Shown here piece by piece: positions 24,837 to 34,163 of a DNA stretch of 64,000 nucleotides. Source of the stretch: Roseivirga spongicola (GTDB taxonomy: Bacteria; Bacteroidota; Bacteroidia; Cytophagales; Cyclobacteriaceae); assembly GCF_001592965.1 (NCBI RefSeq), contig NZ_LRPC01000001.1:1302001-1366000 (forward strand). The letters run 5' to 3'. The notes beneath the pieces were generated by a model, which was not told the origin of the DNA, ran no database searches, and saw only the letters and a program-made list of their open reading frames with translations. The translations under genes were made by a program, and so were the position numbers. Each line of letters starts with the position of its first letter. The first letter of the stretch is position 1.

Positions 24837-25730
24837 TTGGTAAAATACTCAATCAAAGATCTAGAAAAGTTTTCGGGAATAAAGGCTCATACTATACGTA
24901 TTTGGGAGCAGAGGTATCAACTGCTTACACCCAAAAGAACTGAGACCAACATTCGCTATTACGATGAAAGTCAGTTGAAGTATTTGCTCAATGTTACCCT
25001 GTTGGTAGAAAATGGCTTCCGAATATCTCATATCTGCTCAATGTCTGATGAGGAGTTCAACAAAAACCTAAAAGAGGTAGCGGAGAAAGGCCTTCAAACC
25101 AAAGAGGATAATCATCTGAGTGTAGCGGTAAATGAGCTCGTTCTTGCCATGCTTGAGCTAGACGAGCAAAGGTTTGAAAAAATTATTAGCGGTAGCTTAC
25201 TGCAACGCAGTTTTGAAGAAACAATTACCAAGATAATTTACCCTTTTCTGAAGCGCATTGGGGTAATGTGGAGAGTAGGAGAGGTGTCAACTGCTCAGGA
25301 GCACTTTATCTATCAGCTCATTCGCCAGAAGGTGATAGTAGCCATAGATGGATTGATAGACAGAAAAAAGACAGGCGAAAAGTACTTACTTTTCCTACCT
25401 AAATCAGAGTTCAGCGATCTACTCATTCTTCTCTTTACCTATTTGCTTAAAAATAGAGGTCGCCAGTGTATTTATCTTGGCGCAGATATTCCCTTCAGAG
25501 ATTTAAAACAGGTAACTGAAATTACCAAACCAGATGTACTTCTGACCTTTGTAAAAGCACCAGCTTCTAAAATCGACACCCAAGCATACGTTTATGAGTT
25601 GTCTGAAAAGTTCGAAGAGAAAAAAATACTAATCAGTGGCAATCCATACTTTATGGATGAGCTAGATTTTCCGAAGAATGTTCGGCTTATTTCTGAGGTA
25701 GAAGACCTAATTGAAATGTTAACGGAGTAA
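24837..25730 (+). CDS. MerR-family regulator with B12-binding domain, CarH-like, axial His missing
   Basis: 297 residues: MerR winged helix (residues 1-70, TIRIWEQRYQLLTPKR), a four-helix B12-binding cap (about 95-180) and a Rossmann-type B12-binding domain (180-297). The cap keeps the CarH upper-face triad, W145 and E155-H156, in MWRVGEVSTAQEH. The lower-ligand histidine of the DxHxxG-type motif is absent: the aligned section reads PKSEFSDLL at 188-196, with Phe192 about where His is expected. It may therefore bind cobalamin differently or not at all. Relatives repress carotenoid genes in the dark; no crt genes are seen here. Start is TTG. Confidence 0.83.
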   Translation: MVKYSIKDLEKFSGIKAHTIRIWEQRYQLLTPKRTETNIRYYDESQLKYLLNVTLLVENGFRISHICSMSDEEFNKNLKEVAEKGLQTKEDNHLSVAVNELVLAMLELDEQRFEKIISGSLLQRSFEETITKIIYPFLKRIGVMWRVGEVSTAQEHFIYQLIRQKVIVAIDGLIDRKKTGEKYLLFLPKSEFSDLLILLFTYLLKNRGRQCIYLGADIPFRDLKQVTEITKPDVLLTFVKAPASKIDTQAYVYELSEKFEEKKILISGNPYFMDELDFPKNVRLISEVEDLIEMLTE

Positions 25731-25755
25731 ATACGGTATAATCGGTATTAATTCT

Positions 25756-25763
25756 TATCTTTC
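25756..25763 (+). promoter_or_regulatory. Candidate -7 element (TATCTTTC)
   Basis: TATCTTTC lies 16 bases before the ATG of the lipoprotein gene and resembles the Bacteroidota -7 element; it would give a very short leader. No -33 element is evident. Confidence 0.28.
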
Positions 25764-25778
25764 ACTAAAACTTTAGTA

Positions 25779-26231
25779 ATGGGTCAAAGGTCAACACTCA
25801 TATGTTTCTTGGTGCTTAGTATAGTATCATGCTCAACAAAAAATAATGAAGAATATTTGCTAGGAGAATGGTACAATGAATCTGTTCGGGTAGATATTGA
25901 TGCGCTAGACGGACAAATAGACTCTGTCTTTTCTGTACCAGCAGGTAAGTGGGAAGAAATTCTTCAGATTAAACCAATTAATACCACATACAAGCCAGAT
26001 GGAACTTTCGAATCTATCTACTATAATTTAGATGGTTCGGTTTTGCAGAAGACATCCGGAAAGTGGGAGCTCAAAAAGGATTCGTTATACTTTACTGAGC
26101 AGGGGCAAACAACAGGTTATTTATTTCAATGGCAAGAGGGAAAGGGGCTTTTTGAAGGATATCTCGATTGGGATACAGATGGCCAAGAAGATGATTTTTA
26201 TTCTGGTGTACAGATTAAAAAGGTAGACTGA
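25779..26231 (+). CDS. Lipocalin-like small lipoprotein
   Basis: 150-residue envelope protein. A lipobox SIVSC at residues 14-18 marks it as a lipoprotein. The mature part has alternating strand patterns with YLLGEWYNESV, PDGTFESIYYNLDG and SGKWELKKDSLYFTEQ, which is the style of Bacteroidota lipocalin-like (DUF4488/lipocalin_5-type) domains. No enzymatic motif is visible. It is followed 21 bases later by a DUF1761 gene, probably co-transcribed. Confidence 0.7.
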   Translation: MGQRSTLICFLVLSIVSCSTKNNEEYLLGEWYNESVRVDIDALDGQIDSVFSVPAGKWEEILQIKPINTTYKPDGTFESIYYNLDGSVLQKTSGKWELKKDSLYFTEQGQTTGYLFQWQEGKGLFEGYLDWDTDGQEDDFYSGVQIKKVD

Positions 26232-26252
26232 TTTTAACCAAATCAAATAACT

Positions 26253-26675
26253 ATGGATTTTTCTGCTATTAATTGGATTGCAGTGCTCGTTGCTGCTGTT
26301 GCATTTTTTGCTCTTGGAGCCATCTGGTACGGCCCTGTTTTTGGAAAGGCTTGGCAAAAAGGTGTCGGCTTGTCCGATGATGAAATGAAGAACGCCAACA
26401 TGGGCAAACTCTTTGGGTCGGCTTTCGTTTTTGCTCTAATCATTTCTGTAGGTATGGCCATCTTTTTCTTTGGCTTTGGCACCGACCCCGAAAACCCTAT
26501 GGATGCTACAATGGGCGCTATGTATGGTCTAATGACGGGTATTTTCTTTATACTACCTTCTACCTGTATGAACTATCTTTTTGCCAGAAAGTCTGCTTCC
26601 TTAATGCTTATCGATTCCTTTTACCACATCATTGCTTATACCATTGTTGGTATAATCTTAGGTGCTTGGCACTAG
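26253..26675 (+). CDS. DUF1761 membrane protein
   Basis: 140-residue integral membrane protein with four hydrophobic segments. The N-terminus INWIAVLVAAVAFFALGAIWYGPVFGKAW is the DUF1761 signature in its first part, and the middle SAFVFALIISVGMAIFF and last ALIIAYTIVGIILG-like helices follow the family pattern. Function is unknown. Confidence 0.85.
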   Translation: MDFSAINWIAVLVAAVAFFALGAIWYGPVFGKAWQKGVGLSDDEMKNANMGKLFGSAFVFALIISVGMAIFFFGFGTDPENPMDATMGAMYGLMTGIFFILPSTCMNYLFARKSASLMLIDSFYHIIAYTIVGIILGAWH

Positions 26676-26679
26676 TTGT

Positions 26680-26728
26680 TTAGGCTATTGTATGAAGTGG
26701 TTTTTACAGTAGCCTAAATATTTATTTT
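26680..26728 (+). terminator. Putative terminator after DUF1761 gene
   Basis: Inverted repeats TTAGGCTA (26680-26687) and TAGCCTAA (26710-26717) with an inner TGTA/TACA pair form a long hairpin followed by an AT-rich ATATTTATTTT tail. The U-tract is interrupted, so efficiency is uncertain. Confidence 0.5.
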
Positions 26729-26810
26729 AATGATCGTGAACCTTTTTTTAGTCTTGTTTCGTTGAGCGGCTAGGTAAAACTTAATAGAAGTTATTCTAGT
26801 TTAACAAACC

Positions 26811-26990
26811 ATGATTCCGACAACAACAAAGAAGGCAGTACTTTCACCGGAAGTATACCAACAAGGATTTCAAAAAGCGCTTCAAGAGTTTGAACACTAT
26901 GAGCAGGTTAAGAAAAGGCTCAATCAAATTAAAGCGTATCAGCAGTTGAAGAGAGGCGAAGGCTTCTTAGAGTTGATAGATGCAGCCTAA
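26811..26990 (+). CDS. Small 59-residue protein, unknown
   Basis: ATG 26811 to TAA 26988-26990 gives a 59-residue protein that starts MIPTTTKKAVLSPEVYQQGF and is rich in Lys, Gln and Glu with a regular helical pattern. A leader of over 100 bases with a terminator before it separates it from the DUF1761 gene. Its last four bases overlap the 3' end of the opposite-strand oxidoreductase gene. It has no recognisable family; the size and charge resemble small antitoxin-like or RNA-binding proteins but no toxin partner is present. Coding is supported by the sensible start, amino-acid composition and helical pattern only. Confidence 0.5.
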   Translation: MIPTTTKKAVLSPEVYQQGFQKALQEFEHYEQVKKRLNQIKAYQQLKRGEGFLELIDAA

Positions 26991-27772
26991 AAATTTAGAG
27001 GAGACTTTAACCCAGACTCCTTAAAGCTACTTTCTACTACTTTTGACTGAATAGTTGAAGGTTCCACCCATTTGGGTAGTTCAAACCCGTATTTCTCAGC
27101 CATTTTCTCGTGTACTTCTTTTCTAGTCGGATGATCATCTGAAACTAGGTTGAAGACTTTTTGTGCTTGCGGCCAACCTTCAATAAGGCCTTCAATTGTA
27201 GCAATAACATCGTCTCTATGCACATAATTAACTGGTGTGTCTGCTCCTTGTGTCTCTTTGCCCACAAACCATTTTCCAGGAATTCTATCATCACCCATTA
27301 GTCCTCCACAGCGGAGAATAATAAGCTCTTGAGAAATAGCCGATATCTGTTCCTCTCCTTTTACAACAGCTTTAGATGATCCGTTGGCAAAATCGTAATT
27401 GGTGTTTACGTCTACGGTGTTATTGGTATTAGGGTAGAAGGAGGTAGAGCTGATGAAAATGACTTTCTTGACCTTTGAGTTTTGCAGCTGATACTTCAGG
27501 TACTTAATCTGTTCAGCATAAAAGTGTGGTGGGTTTTTCTTCCGGCCAGGAGGAATATTAATAATCACCAATTCTGATTCAAACAATAGGTTGAAATCTT
27601 CGCCCACTGGCATGGGTTCTAGCTTGAATTGAACAGGTGTGATTCCTGCTTCTTTTAGCTGTTTAAGCTTATCAGCAGATGTGGTGCTACCGATTACTTC
27701 ATGGCCTTTTTGAATTAGGCTTTTAGCTAAAGGAAGCCCCAACCAACCACAACCAATTATACTTACCTGCAT
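26987..27772 (-). CDS. NAD(P)-dependent epimerase/SDR-like protein (YeeZ type)
   Basis: 261 residues with an N-terminal Rossmann motif SIIGCGWLGLPLA (residues 4-16) and an extended-SDR body: VIFISSTSFYPN carries the Ser, but the usual Tyr-x-x-x-Lys is not clearly kept (SSKAVVKGEE region). The motif GCGWLG is typical of the YeeZ/SDR group found next to thiol or sugar genes. It overlaps bshA by one base and is transcribed after it. Substrate is unknown. Confidence 0.75.
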   Translation of the reverse strand: MQVSIIGCGWLGLPLAKSLIQKGHEVIGSTTSADKLKQLKEAGITPVQFKLEPMPVGEDFNLLFESELVIINIPPGRKKNPPHFYAEQIKYLKYQLQNSKVKKVIFISSTSFYPNTNNTVDVNTNYDFANGSSKAVVKGEEQISAISQELIILRCGGLMGDDRIPGKWFVGKETQGADTPVNYVHRDDVIATIEGLIEGWPQAQKVFNLVSDDHPTRKEVHEKMAEKYGFELPKWVEPSTIQSKVVESSFKESGLKSPLNF

Positions 27773-28908
27773 TAATGTGCTTCTAAAACAGACTCCAGAA
27801 CCTGATTGTAATGCGCTTCATAAAGCGGAAGTACTTTGTCTATATCAAACTCTTTTGCTCTCTCTAGGGCGTTTCTCTTAAAGTTATCGAGGTTTTCTTC
27901 GCTTAGAATGAAGAGAGCTTTTTCCGTCATGGTTTCTACATCACCAATATCTGCTGTGAAGCCAGTTACTCCATCTACATTAAGCTCAGGAATTCCCCCA
28001 GCGTTAGACGAAATTACCGGAACTTGACAGGCCATAGCTTCCAAAGCTGCCAAACCAAAGCTTTCTTTTTCTGAAGGCATTAAGAACAAATCGGCAACAG
28101 AAAGTACTTCTTCCACCGCCTCTAATTTCCCTAAGAATCTAACTTCGTCATAAATACCTAACTCTCTGCAAAGACCTTCAATATGGCCTCTTTCGGGGCC
28201 ATCGCCTACAAGAAGTAATCTGGCCGGAATGGTCTCAGAGATTTTCTTGAAGATTCTAACCACATCGTCCACACGCTTTACTTTTCTGAAGTTAGAGGTG
28301 TGCACAATGAGCTTTTCACCGTTGGGGCAAATGGCCATTTTGAAATGGTCTTTGCGCTGACGCTGAAACTTCTCTAAATCTATGAAGTTAGGAATTACCT
28401 TAATTTCACGGGTGATATTAAAGTGCTTATAAGTATCGTTTTTAAGGTCTTCAGAAACAGCCGTAACGCCATCAGATTGATTTATGCTGAAGGTAACCAC
28501 TGGTTCGTATGAAGGATCTTTTCCTACTAATGTTATATCAGTTCCATGGAGTGTAGTTACTACTGGAATTTGAATGCCTTCTGTTTTTAAAATTTGCTTT
28601 GCCAAAACCGCTGCCGAAGCATGAGGAATGGCATAATGCACGTGCAGTAAGTCTAGCTTTTCATTCTTGGCTACATCTACCATTTTACTGGCTAAAGCCA
28701 ACTCATAAGGTGGATATTTAAAAAGTGGGTAAGAACGAATGTTCACTTCGTGGTAAAATAGGTTCTCATTAAAAAAGTCTAACCTAGTGGGTTGAGAGTA
28801 AGTGATAAAATGTACTTCATGTCCATTTTTTGCTAATCCTTTTCCCAATTCTGTGGCTACCACACCACTTCCCCCAAACGTAGGGTAACAAACAATACCT
28901 ATTTTCAT
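27772..28908 (-). CDS. bshA: N-acetyl-alpha-D-glucosaminyl L-malate synthase
   Basis: GT4 glycosyltransferase that joins UDP-GlcNAc and L-malate in the first step of bacillithiol synthesis. The N-terminus IGIVCYPTFGGSGVVATELG (residues 2-21) and the LHVHYAIPHASAA and VVTTLHGTDITLVGKD segments are diagnostic for BshA; the donor-site EXXXXXXXE motif is in MPSEKESFGLAALEAMA. The length of 378 residues is normal. BshB and BshC genes are not in the window. It is the first gene of a short minus-strand unit with the SDR gene. Confidence 0.93.
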   Translation of the reverse strand: MKIGIVCYPTFGGSGVVATELGKGLAKNGHEVHFITYSQPTRLDFFNENLFYHEVNIRSYPLFKYPPYELALASKMVDVAKNEKLDLLHVHYAIPHASAAVLAKQILKTEGIQIPVVTTLHGTDITLVGKDPSYEPVVTFSINQSDGVTAVSEDLKNDTYKHFNITREIKVIPNFIDLEKFQRQRKDHFKMAICPNGEKLIVHTSNFRKVKRVDDVVRIFKKISETIPARLLLVGDGPERGHIEGLCRELGIYDEVRFLGKLEAVEEVLSVADLFLMPSEKESFGLAALEAMACQVPVISSNAGGIPELNVDGVTGFTADIGDVETMTEKALFILSEENLDNFKRNALERAKEFDIDKVLPLYEAHYNQVLESVLEAH

Positions 28909-28949
28909 TAATTAAAAGTCATGTTGGAGGTTAAACTCAGAAACTCCTG

Positions 28950-31868
28950 CTAAGGTTCCAAGATTGACTGATAGACCATGTCTTGAATTCTAGTTCTTAC
29001 GTTCTCTTCTATCAGCTTAAAGTTTTCACTATCTGGATAAGTTCTGTTACAGAGGAAAACAAAAACAAGCTCTTCTGCCGGGTCTGCCCATACAGATGCG
29101 CCTGTAAAGCCCGTATGGCCAAATGTGCTAGCCGAGGCATACTTACTTGTTGGGCCGTCTTCTGTTCCAGTAATTGGTTTGTCCCAGCCCAAGCCTCTTC
29201 GGTTTTCCATGCTCTGTGGAGTTGTGAAAATTGGTATGGTCCAAGCATTTAGGTACTTTTTGTCGGCATACTGACCCATTTGCATATTCATCTGAAGAAG
29301 AATTGCTAAATCATTGGCGTTGCTAAAGAGACCGGCATGGCCAGCTACTCCGCCCATTAATGTGGCGTTTTGATCGTGAACCGTTCCGCATACAATGGTA
29401 TTTCTGAAATAAGCATCTACTTCTGTAGGAGCCACTTCTGAGTAATAGCCCTTTTCATTAGGCAAATACATGGTTCGGCTCATGCCTAGTGGCTGGTAAA
29501 ATTCTTTAATGAGGTAGGTCTCAATTGGCTCCTCAATAATGCTTTCAATGAGGTGGAAAATAATTTCGTAACCGAGATCAGAATAAAGGTAGTCGTACTT
29601 CTTTTTACCTCTTGGCATAGACCGAAGATCAGAAGTGATGGTCCATTTCCATACCGAATCTGCCAAAGCAACAGGAAGGTTTTTTTCTTGAATTCTGTAA
29701 TTATGGTTTGGGCCGGGAGCATCATTAAAATAGTCGGTGTTTAATTCACCTTTAGTCACTGTTTTCTCCCAAAAAGGAATGTAAGGTTTTAAGCCAGCTT
29801 GATGCGTAAGGATATCTCTTAAAAGAAGATTTTCCTTATTAGTACCTCTCAGTTCTTCCAAGTAGTAGCCAATGGGTTTGTTAATGTCTACTTTCTTTTC
29901 GTCATAAAGCTTCATTAATATTTGCGTGGTTGCAGCCACTTTAGTTACTGAGGCTATGTCGTAAATGGTTTGGTCAGTAATTGGTTTTTCCTCTTGGTAG
30001 GTCTGGTGACCATAGTTCTTCTGATATATAACCTTGCCTTTTCTGGCTACTAAAAATTGAGCACCAGGAGTAGCCTTCTCTTTAATAGCATCTTCAATAA
30101 TCTGGTCAATTTTTCTCAAAGAATCTATACTCATTCCTGCCTCTATTGGCATTCCGTAGCTAAGTCGGTTAGTGGTTAGGGTTTCAATTCCCATACCTGC
30201 TTTGAAGCTTTTCCCTGCAGTAATAGGAAGCCTACCTTCAGCCTTTAAAGCACCAAAAATGATTTGTGGAGTTACCTCTTGAGTGATTTCGTTGTCTTCG
30301 TAAGTGCAAATAATATTCTTAACCCCTTCGAAATATTTGAGTGAATAAGCATTGCCCATTACCACAACAATCACCTGCGTTTTTTGCTGAAGCTTTTTAA
30401 TCCACTCAACTTCTTCGGTTTTAACTCCATGCTGTTTTCTTGGCGAGTTGGTTATGCCATGAACAGATATAACCACCTTGTCGAACTGGGCTGCCTTTTC
30501 TAGGCTTGCTTCGTTTAGTGAGTCTATCTTTAGGTGGTCGAACTTGGCATACTTGCCCAGCATGTTTTCAAAGATTTGGTTGTCATTTCCTCCTAAGCTC
30601 AAGGAAGCAAATTTGGTGTCTTCCAACTGAATGGTAGGGATCAATAAGTCGGTGTTATCAACAAGCGTTATGGCTTTTTGGTAGAGAATTCGGTTAAGGT
30701 ATTTCGCATAGTCGTTATTGATTCTCTTAGTTAGATTGGCTGTTTCAATTGGCTCATATTCATTCAGTCCGAACCAATATTTCGCTTTCAAAACTTTCAG
30801 CACTCTCTCATCTAGCATTTCTTGAGTAAGTGTTCCTTTCTTGAGTGCCTTCTCAATTTGCTTCATGGCCTTCGGCACATCTAAAGGAAAAAGGATAATG
30901 TCATTTCCTGCTTGTAGCGCCTTTACATCTGCCTCTCCAGGTTCGTAATATTTGGCCACTCCTTGCATATTCATGGCATCGGTAAAAGCTAAGCCTTCAA
31001 AGCCAAGTTCACCTTTTAGAAGGTCAGTGACCACATTTTTAGACAGGGTGGTAGGTGTATTTTTGGCACTATCGAAGGCAGGTACTTGCAAATGAGCCAC
31101 CATTACACTCATTAGGCTATCGCGCATGAGTTCTTTGAAAGGGTAGAGTTCGGTTTCAGTCATTCTACTTTTAGAATGCTTAATTACTGGGAGGTCATAA
31201 TGCGAGTCTACTCCAGTGTCTCCATGGCCAGGGAAGTGCTTGGCGTTGGCCATAATGCCATGGTCTTGCAGTCCTTTCATGTAGGCACTTCCTCTTAGAG
31301 CTACTTCCACTTTGTCTTCTCCGAAAGAACGATATCCGATTACTGGATTATTTGGGTTTACATTAACATCTACCACAGGGGCGAAATTGATATGCATATT
31401 TAGCGCGTGGAATTGGTTGGCCACCTCTTTCCCCATTTCGTAAATCCATTTTTTATCCTGAATAGCCCCGAGAGTCATTTGCTTGGGAAAGTCGTAAACG
31501 CTGTCTAGACGCATACCAATGCCCCATTCAGCGTCCATTGCTACGGCCAAAGGTACTTTTGCTAATGCCTGATATTCATTGTTGAGCTTTGCCTGCCTGT
31601 AAGGTCCGCCCTGAAAGAAGATGAGCCCTCCAATATGATAGTTGCTAACGAGCTCTTTAATTTCGTTTACATGCTTTTGGTCTTTGTTAGAGTAAGCAGC
31701 TACCATGAAAAGTTGCCCCAATCTTTCCTCAGGCGTTAACGCATTAAATACACTATCGGCCCATTGCTTTTGAGCCACGGTATCTATTTTATGATAGAAT
31801 TTTTGGGCTGAGAGCGAGCTGGTTAGTATAACTAAGAAAGTAGTGAATAAGGTAACTTTTTTGAACAT
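28950..31868 (-). CDS. GH3 beta-N-acetylglucosaminidase fused to serine beta-lactamase domain
   Basis: 972-residue exported fusion. Signal peptide residues 1-22. The GH3 (NagZ-like) part has KHFPGHGDTGVDSHYDLP at 210-227, with the His/Asp acid-base pair, and nucleophile Asp297 in FTDAMNMQG; a GH3 C-terminal domain spans about 400-575. From about 585 a class-C-like serine hydrolase domain follows, with S640-V-T-K643 in DIASVTKVA, a YSDLGYE motif and GHTGFTG near 914. The two active sites suggest joint cleavage of sugar and peptide or ester bonds in peptidoglycan. This fusion is common in Bacteroidota. Confidence 0.92.
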   Translation of the reverse strand: MFKKVTLFTTFLVILTSSLSAQKFYHKIDTVAQKQWADSVFNALTPEERLGQLFMVAAYSNKDQKHVNEIKELVSNYHIGGLIFFQGGPYRQAKLNNEYQALAKVPLAVAMDAEWGIGMRLDSVYDFPKQMTLGAIQDKKWIYEMGKEVANQFHALNMHINFAPVVDVNVNPNNPVIGYRSFGEDKVEVALRGSAYMKGLQDHGIMANAKHFPGHGDTGVDSHYDLPVIKHSKSRMTETELYPFKELMRDSLMSVMVAHLQVPAFDSAKNTPTTLSKNVVTDLLKGELGFEGLAFTDAMNMQGVAKYYEPGEADVKALQAGNDIILFPLDVPKAMKQIEKALKKGTLTQEMLDERVLKVLKAKYWFGLNEYEPIETANLTKRINNDYAKYLNRILYQKAITLVDNTDLLIPTIQLEDTKFASLSLGGNDNQIFENMLGKYAKFDHLKIDSLNEASLEKAAQFDKVVISVHGITNSPRKQHGVKTEEVEWIKKLQQKTQVIVVVMGNAYSLKYFEGVKNIICTYEDNEITQEVTPQIIFGALKAEGRLPITAGKSFKAGMGIETLTTNRLSYGMPIEAGMSIDSLRKIDQIIEDAIKEKATPGAQFLVARKGKVIYQKNYGHQTYQEEKPITDQTIYDIASVTKVAATTQILMKLYDEKKVDINKPIGYYLEELRGTNKENLLLRDILTHQAGLKPYIPFWEKTVTKGELNTDYFNDAPGPNHNYRIQEKNLPVALADSVWKWTITSDLRSMPRGKKKYDYLYSDLGYEIIFHLIESIIEEPIETYLIKEFYQPLGMSRTMYLPNEKGYYSEVAPTEVDAYFRNTIVCGTVHDQNATLMGGVAGHAGLFSNANDLAILLQMNMQMGQYADKKYLNAWTIPIFTTPQSMENRRGLGWDKPITGTEDGPTSKYASASTFGHTGFTGASVWADPAEELVFVFLCNRTYPDSENFKLIEENVRTRIQDMVYQSILEP

Positions 31869-31949
31869 CAGGGCGTTAGGCTTTTAGTAAGAGCAAATAA
31901 ACTATAAATTTACGTATTAACAGAACGCCAAATAGGTAGTATTGATATA

Positions 31950-32306
31950 ATGAATTTACCAGGACTATTCAAAAAAGCTAGATATCAGAGATTTCACATT
32001 GAGCCGAGATATTATGATCCGGTGAAGGAAGACATAGAAAATCGTACTTCCCGAATTAAGGCAGAAATGGGTATGTCTGATGCTAAAACTGTAGATCCTG
32101 GTTATCGCTCTAGAATTGAAGGTTCTTTCCGCAAAAACATGAAACATGCCACGGGAAATGGTGTGGATCAGACAATTGTGTTGCGTCTAATCATTATGGT
32201 CATCCTTATTTTTATGATTGGCGGCTACTTGTACGTAGGTAAAGAAATATTTTATCTGGTCTTGCTAGCCATTCCATTCTATCTTTGGAAGCGCTTAAGA
32301 AAGTGA
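31950..32306 (+). CDS. Small two-helix membrane protein upstream of mutL
   Basis: 118 residues, family not recognised by name. The first 75 residues are polar and basic (PGLFKKARYQRFHIEPRYYD, then EDIENRTSRIKAEMG), and two hydrophobic segments fill residues 78-113. This kind of protein regularly precedes mutL in Bacteroidota, probably with its basic N-terminus in the cytoplasm. mutL begins 13 bases downstream, so they are co-transcribed. Confidence 0.7.
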   Translation: MNLPGLFKKARYQRFHIEPRYYDPVKEDIENRTSRIKAEMGMSDAKTVDPGYRSRIEGSFRKNMKHATGNGVDQTIVLRLIIMVILIFMIGGYLYVGKEIFYLVLLAIPFYLWKRLRK

Positions 32307-32319
32307 CGACCAATTTTAG

Positions 32320-34158
32320 ATGTCCGATATAATAAAATTACTTCCTGATAACATTGCGAATCAGATTGCTGCCGGTGAGGTTGTTCAGCGGCCTGCTTCT
32401 GTTGTTAAAGAATTGCTCGAAAACTCAATCGATGCGGGCTCTACCGATGTAAAGCTCATCATTAAAGAGTCTGGAAAAGCATTGATTCAGGTGGTAGATA
32501 ACGGCAAAGGTATGTCGCATATCGATGCCAGAATGTGCTTTGAGCGCCACGCAACTTCTAAAATTAGTTCTGCTGAAGACCTTTTCGCTATTAAAACCAT
32601 GGGTTTCCGTGGAGAGGCCATGGCATCTATTGCCGCGGTGGCTCAGGTAGAATTAAAGTCGAGAAGAGAAGAAGATGAATTAGGCGTTCTTATTCAGATT
32701 GAGGCTTCGGAAGTAAAAAAGCAAGAACCCGTTTCTACTCCTGTAGGTACTTTAACCTGCGTAAAGAATTTATTCTTTAACGTTCCGGCCCGAAGAAATT
32801 TCTTAAAGTCGAACGCGGTTGAAATGCGTCATATCGTTGATGAATTTCAGCGAGTAGCGCTAGCGAATCCTGAAGTAGCCATGTCTCTATATCAGAACGA
32901 TTTGGAGATGTACCAGCTGTCATCAGGTAAGTTGAGCAAGCGGGTTGTCGGTATTTTTGGGAAGAAATACCAAGACCAAATGGCGGCTTGCGAAGAAGAA
33001 ACCGACCTGATGAAGGTTTATGGTTATGTAGGTAAGCCGGAGTTTGCAAAGAAGACTCGTGGAGAGCAGTTTTTCTTCGTGAACAACCGATTCATCAAGA
33101 GCAACTACCTAAACCATGCGGTGATGACCGCTTTTGAGAACCTACTTCCCGAGGGTAGTTTTCCGTTCTATACCTTGTTCATTGAGATAGATCCAAGGCA
33201 TATTGATATCAACGTTCATCCGACTAAAACGGAAATTAAGTTCGATGACGAAAGAACCGTCTATGCTGTAATTAGAGCAGCCGTAAGGCAAGCCTTAGGA
33301 ACTCACAATATAGCACCGGCAATAGACTTTAGTCAAGATGTGAACTTCGCCAACTTTGCACCCAAATCCGAACCAGTAAAAAGTACATCTGCCGCAGATA
33401 GAGATTATTCTCAGTTCAAGACTTTTGAAAGAAAACAAGATACAAGTCACTGGGAGAAGCTTTATGAAGGATTGAAGACAGAGATTTCTCAGCAAGAAGA
33501 GTCGAATAGACAAATGGAAATTCACCCAGAAGCGCAAAGTACCATTACGCTAGGTAGTGCGGCAAATGTTTCTGAAGAGAAGGTCAGTCAAAAGCCAGAT
33601 GCTTCTTATTTCCAGATTCATAAGAAATACATTGCTACCCATGTGAAGTCTGGGCTGATGCTAATAGCTCAACAAGCGGCTCATGAGCGTATTCTCTATG
33701 AGAAATTTTTAAACCAAATTTCCAGAAGAAGCGGAGCTTCTCAGCAAGCGTTATTTCCGCAAAGCCTGAAACTTAATTCTGCAGACTTCAGTCTTATCCA
33801 TGATATTCGTGAAGAGCTGAATGCCATTGGCTTTGAGTTTTCCGACTTTGGCGATAACTCCATTGTAATTAATGGGGTGCCAGCCGATCTTAAATCTGTT
33901 AATGAAAAGGCTCTTTTTGAGGGCTTTATCGAACAGTTTAAACTTAATCAGTCGGAATTGAGTATATCAAATGACGAGAATATTGCTAGAGCAATTGCTA
34001 AGCGTTCGGCATTGAAGGTAGGGACAAGTTTGAGTGCTCAAGAAATGAGCTCAATTATAGATCAGCTGTTTGCCTGCAAAAGCCCGAATTATTCTCCTGA
34101 AGGTAAAAAGACTACCTTCATTCTAGAATTAGATAAAGTAGACCAGTTTTTTAACTAA
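32320..34158 (+). CDS. mutL: DNA mismatch repair protein MutL, endonuclease motif degenerate
   Basis: Mismatch-repair coordinator. The GHKL ATPase N-terminus is intact: [33 protein letters not shown] and [13 protein letters not shown]. The C-terminal dimer/endonuclease domain is present, but the metal-binding DQHA(X)2E(X)4E motif reads [12 protein letters not shown] from Ala450 to Glu461: the catalytic Asp and the His are lost, and the CPHGRP motif is replaced by YSPEGKK. At 612 residues the length is usual. Either nicking is weak or absent, or the lineage uses changed ligands. Next gene (rhomboid) begins after 5 bases. Confidence 0.93.
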   Translation: MSDIIKLLPDNIANQIAAGEVVQRPASVVKELLENSIDAGSTDVKLIIKESGKALIQVVDNGKGMSHIDARMCFERHATSKISSAEDLFAIKTMGFRGEAMASIAAVAQVELKSRREEDELGVLIQIEASEVKKQEPVSTPVGTLTCVKNLFFNVPARRNFLKSNAVEMRHIVDEFQRVALANPEVAMSLYQNDLEMYQLSSGKLSKRVVGIFGKKYQDQMAACEEETDLMKVYGYVGKPEFAKKTRGEQFFFVNNRFIKSNYLNHAVMTAFENLLPEGSFPFYTLFIEIDPRHIDINVHPTKTEIKFDDERTVYAVIRAAVRQALGTHNIAPAIDFSQDVNFANFAPKSEPVKSTSAADRDYSQFKTFERKQDTSHWEKLYEGLKTEISQQEESNRQMEIHPEAQSTITLGSAANVSEEKVSQKPDASYFQIHKKYIATHVKSGLMLIAQQAAHERILYEKFLNQISRRSGASQQALFPQSLKLNSADFSLIHDIREELNAIGFEFSDFGDNSIVINGVPADLKSVNEKALFEGFIEQFKLNQSELSISNDENIARAIAKRSALKVGTSLSAQEMSSIIDQLFACKSPNYSPEGKKTTFILELDKVDQFFN

Positions 34159-34163
34159 CCTAT

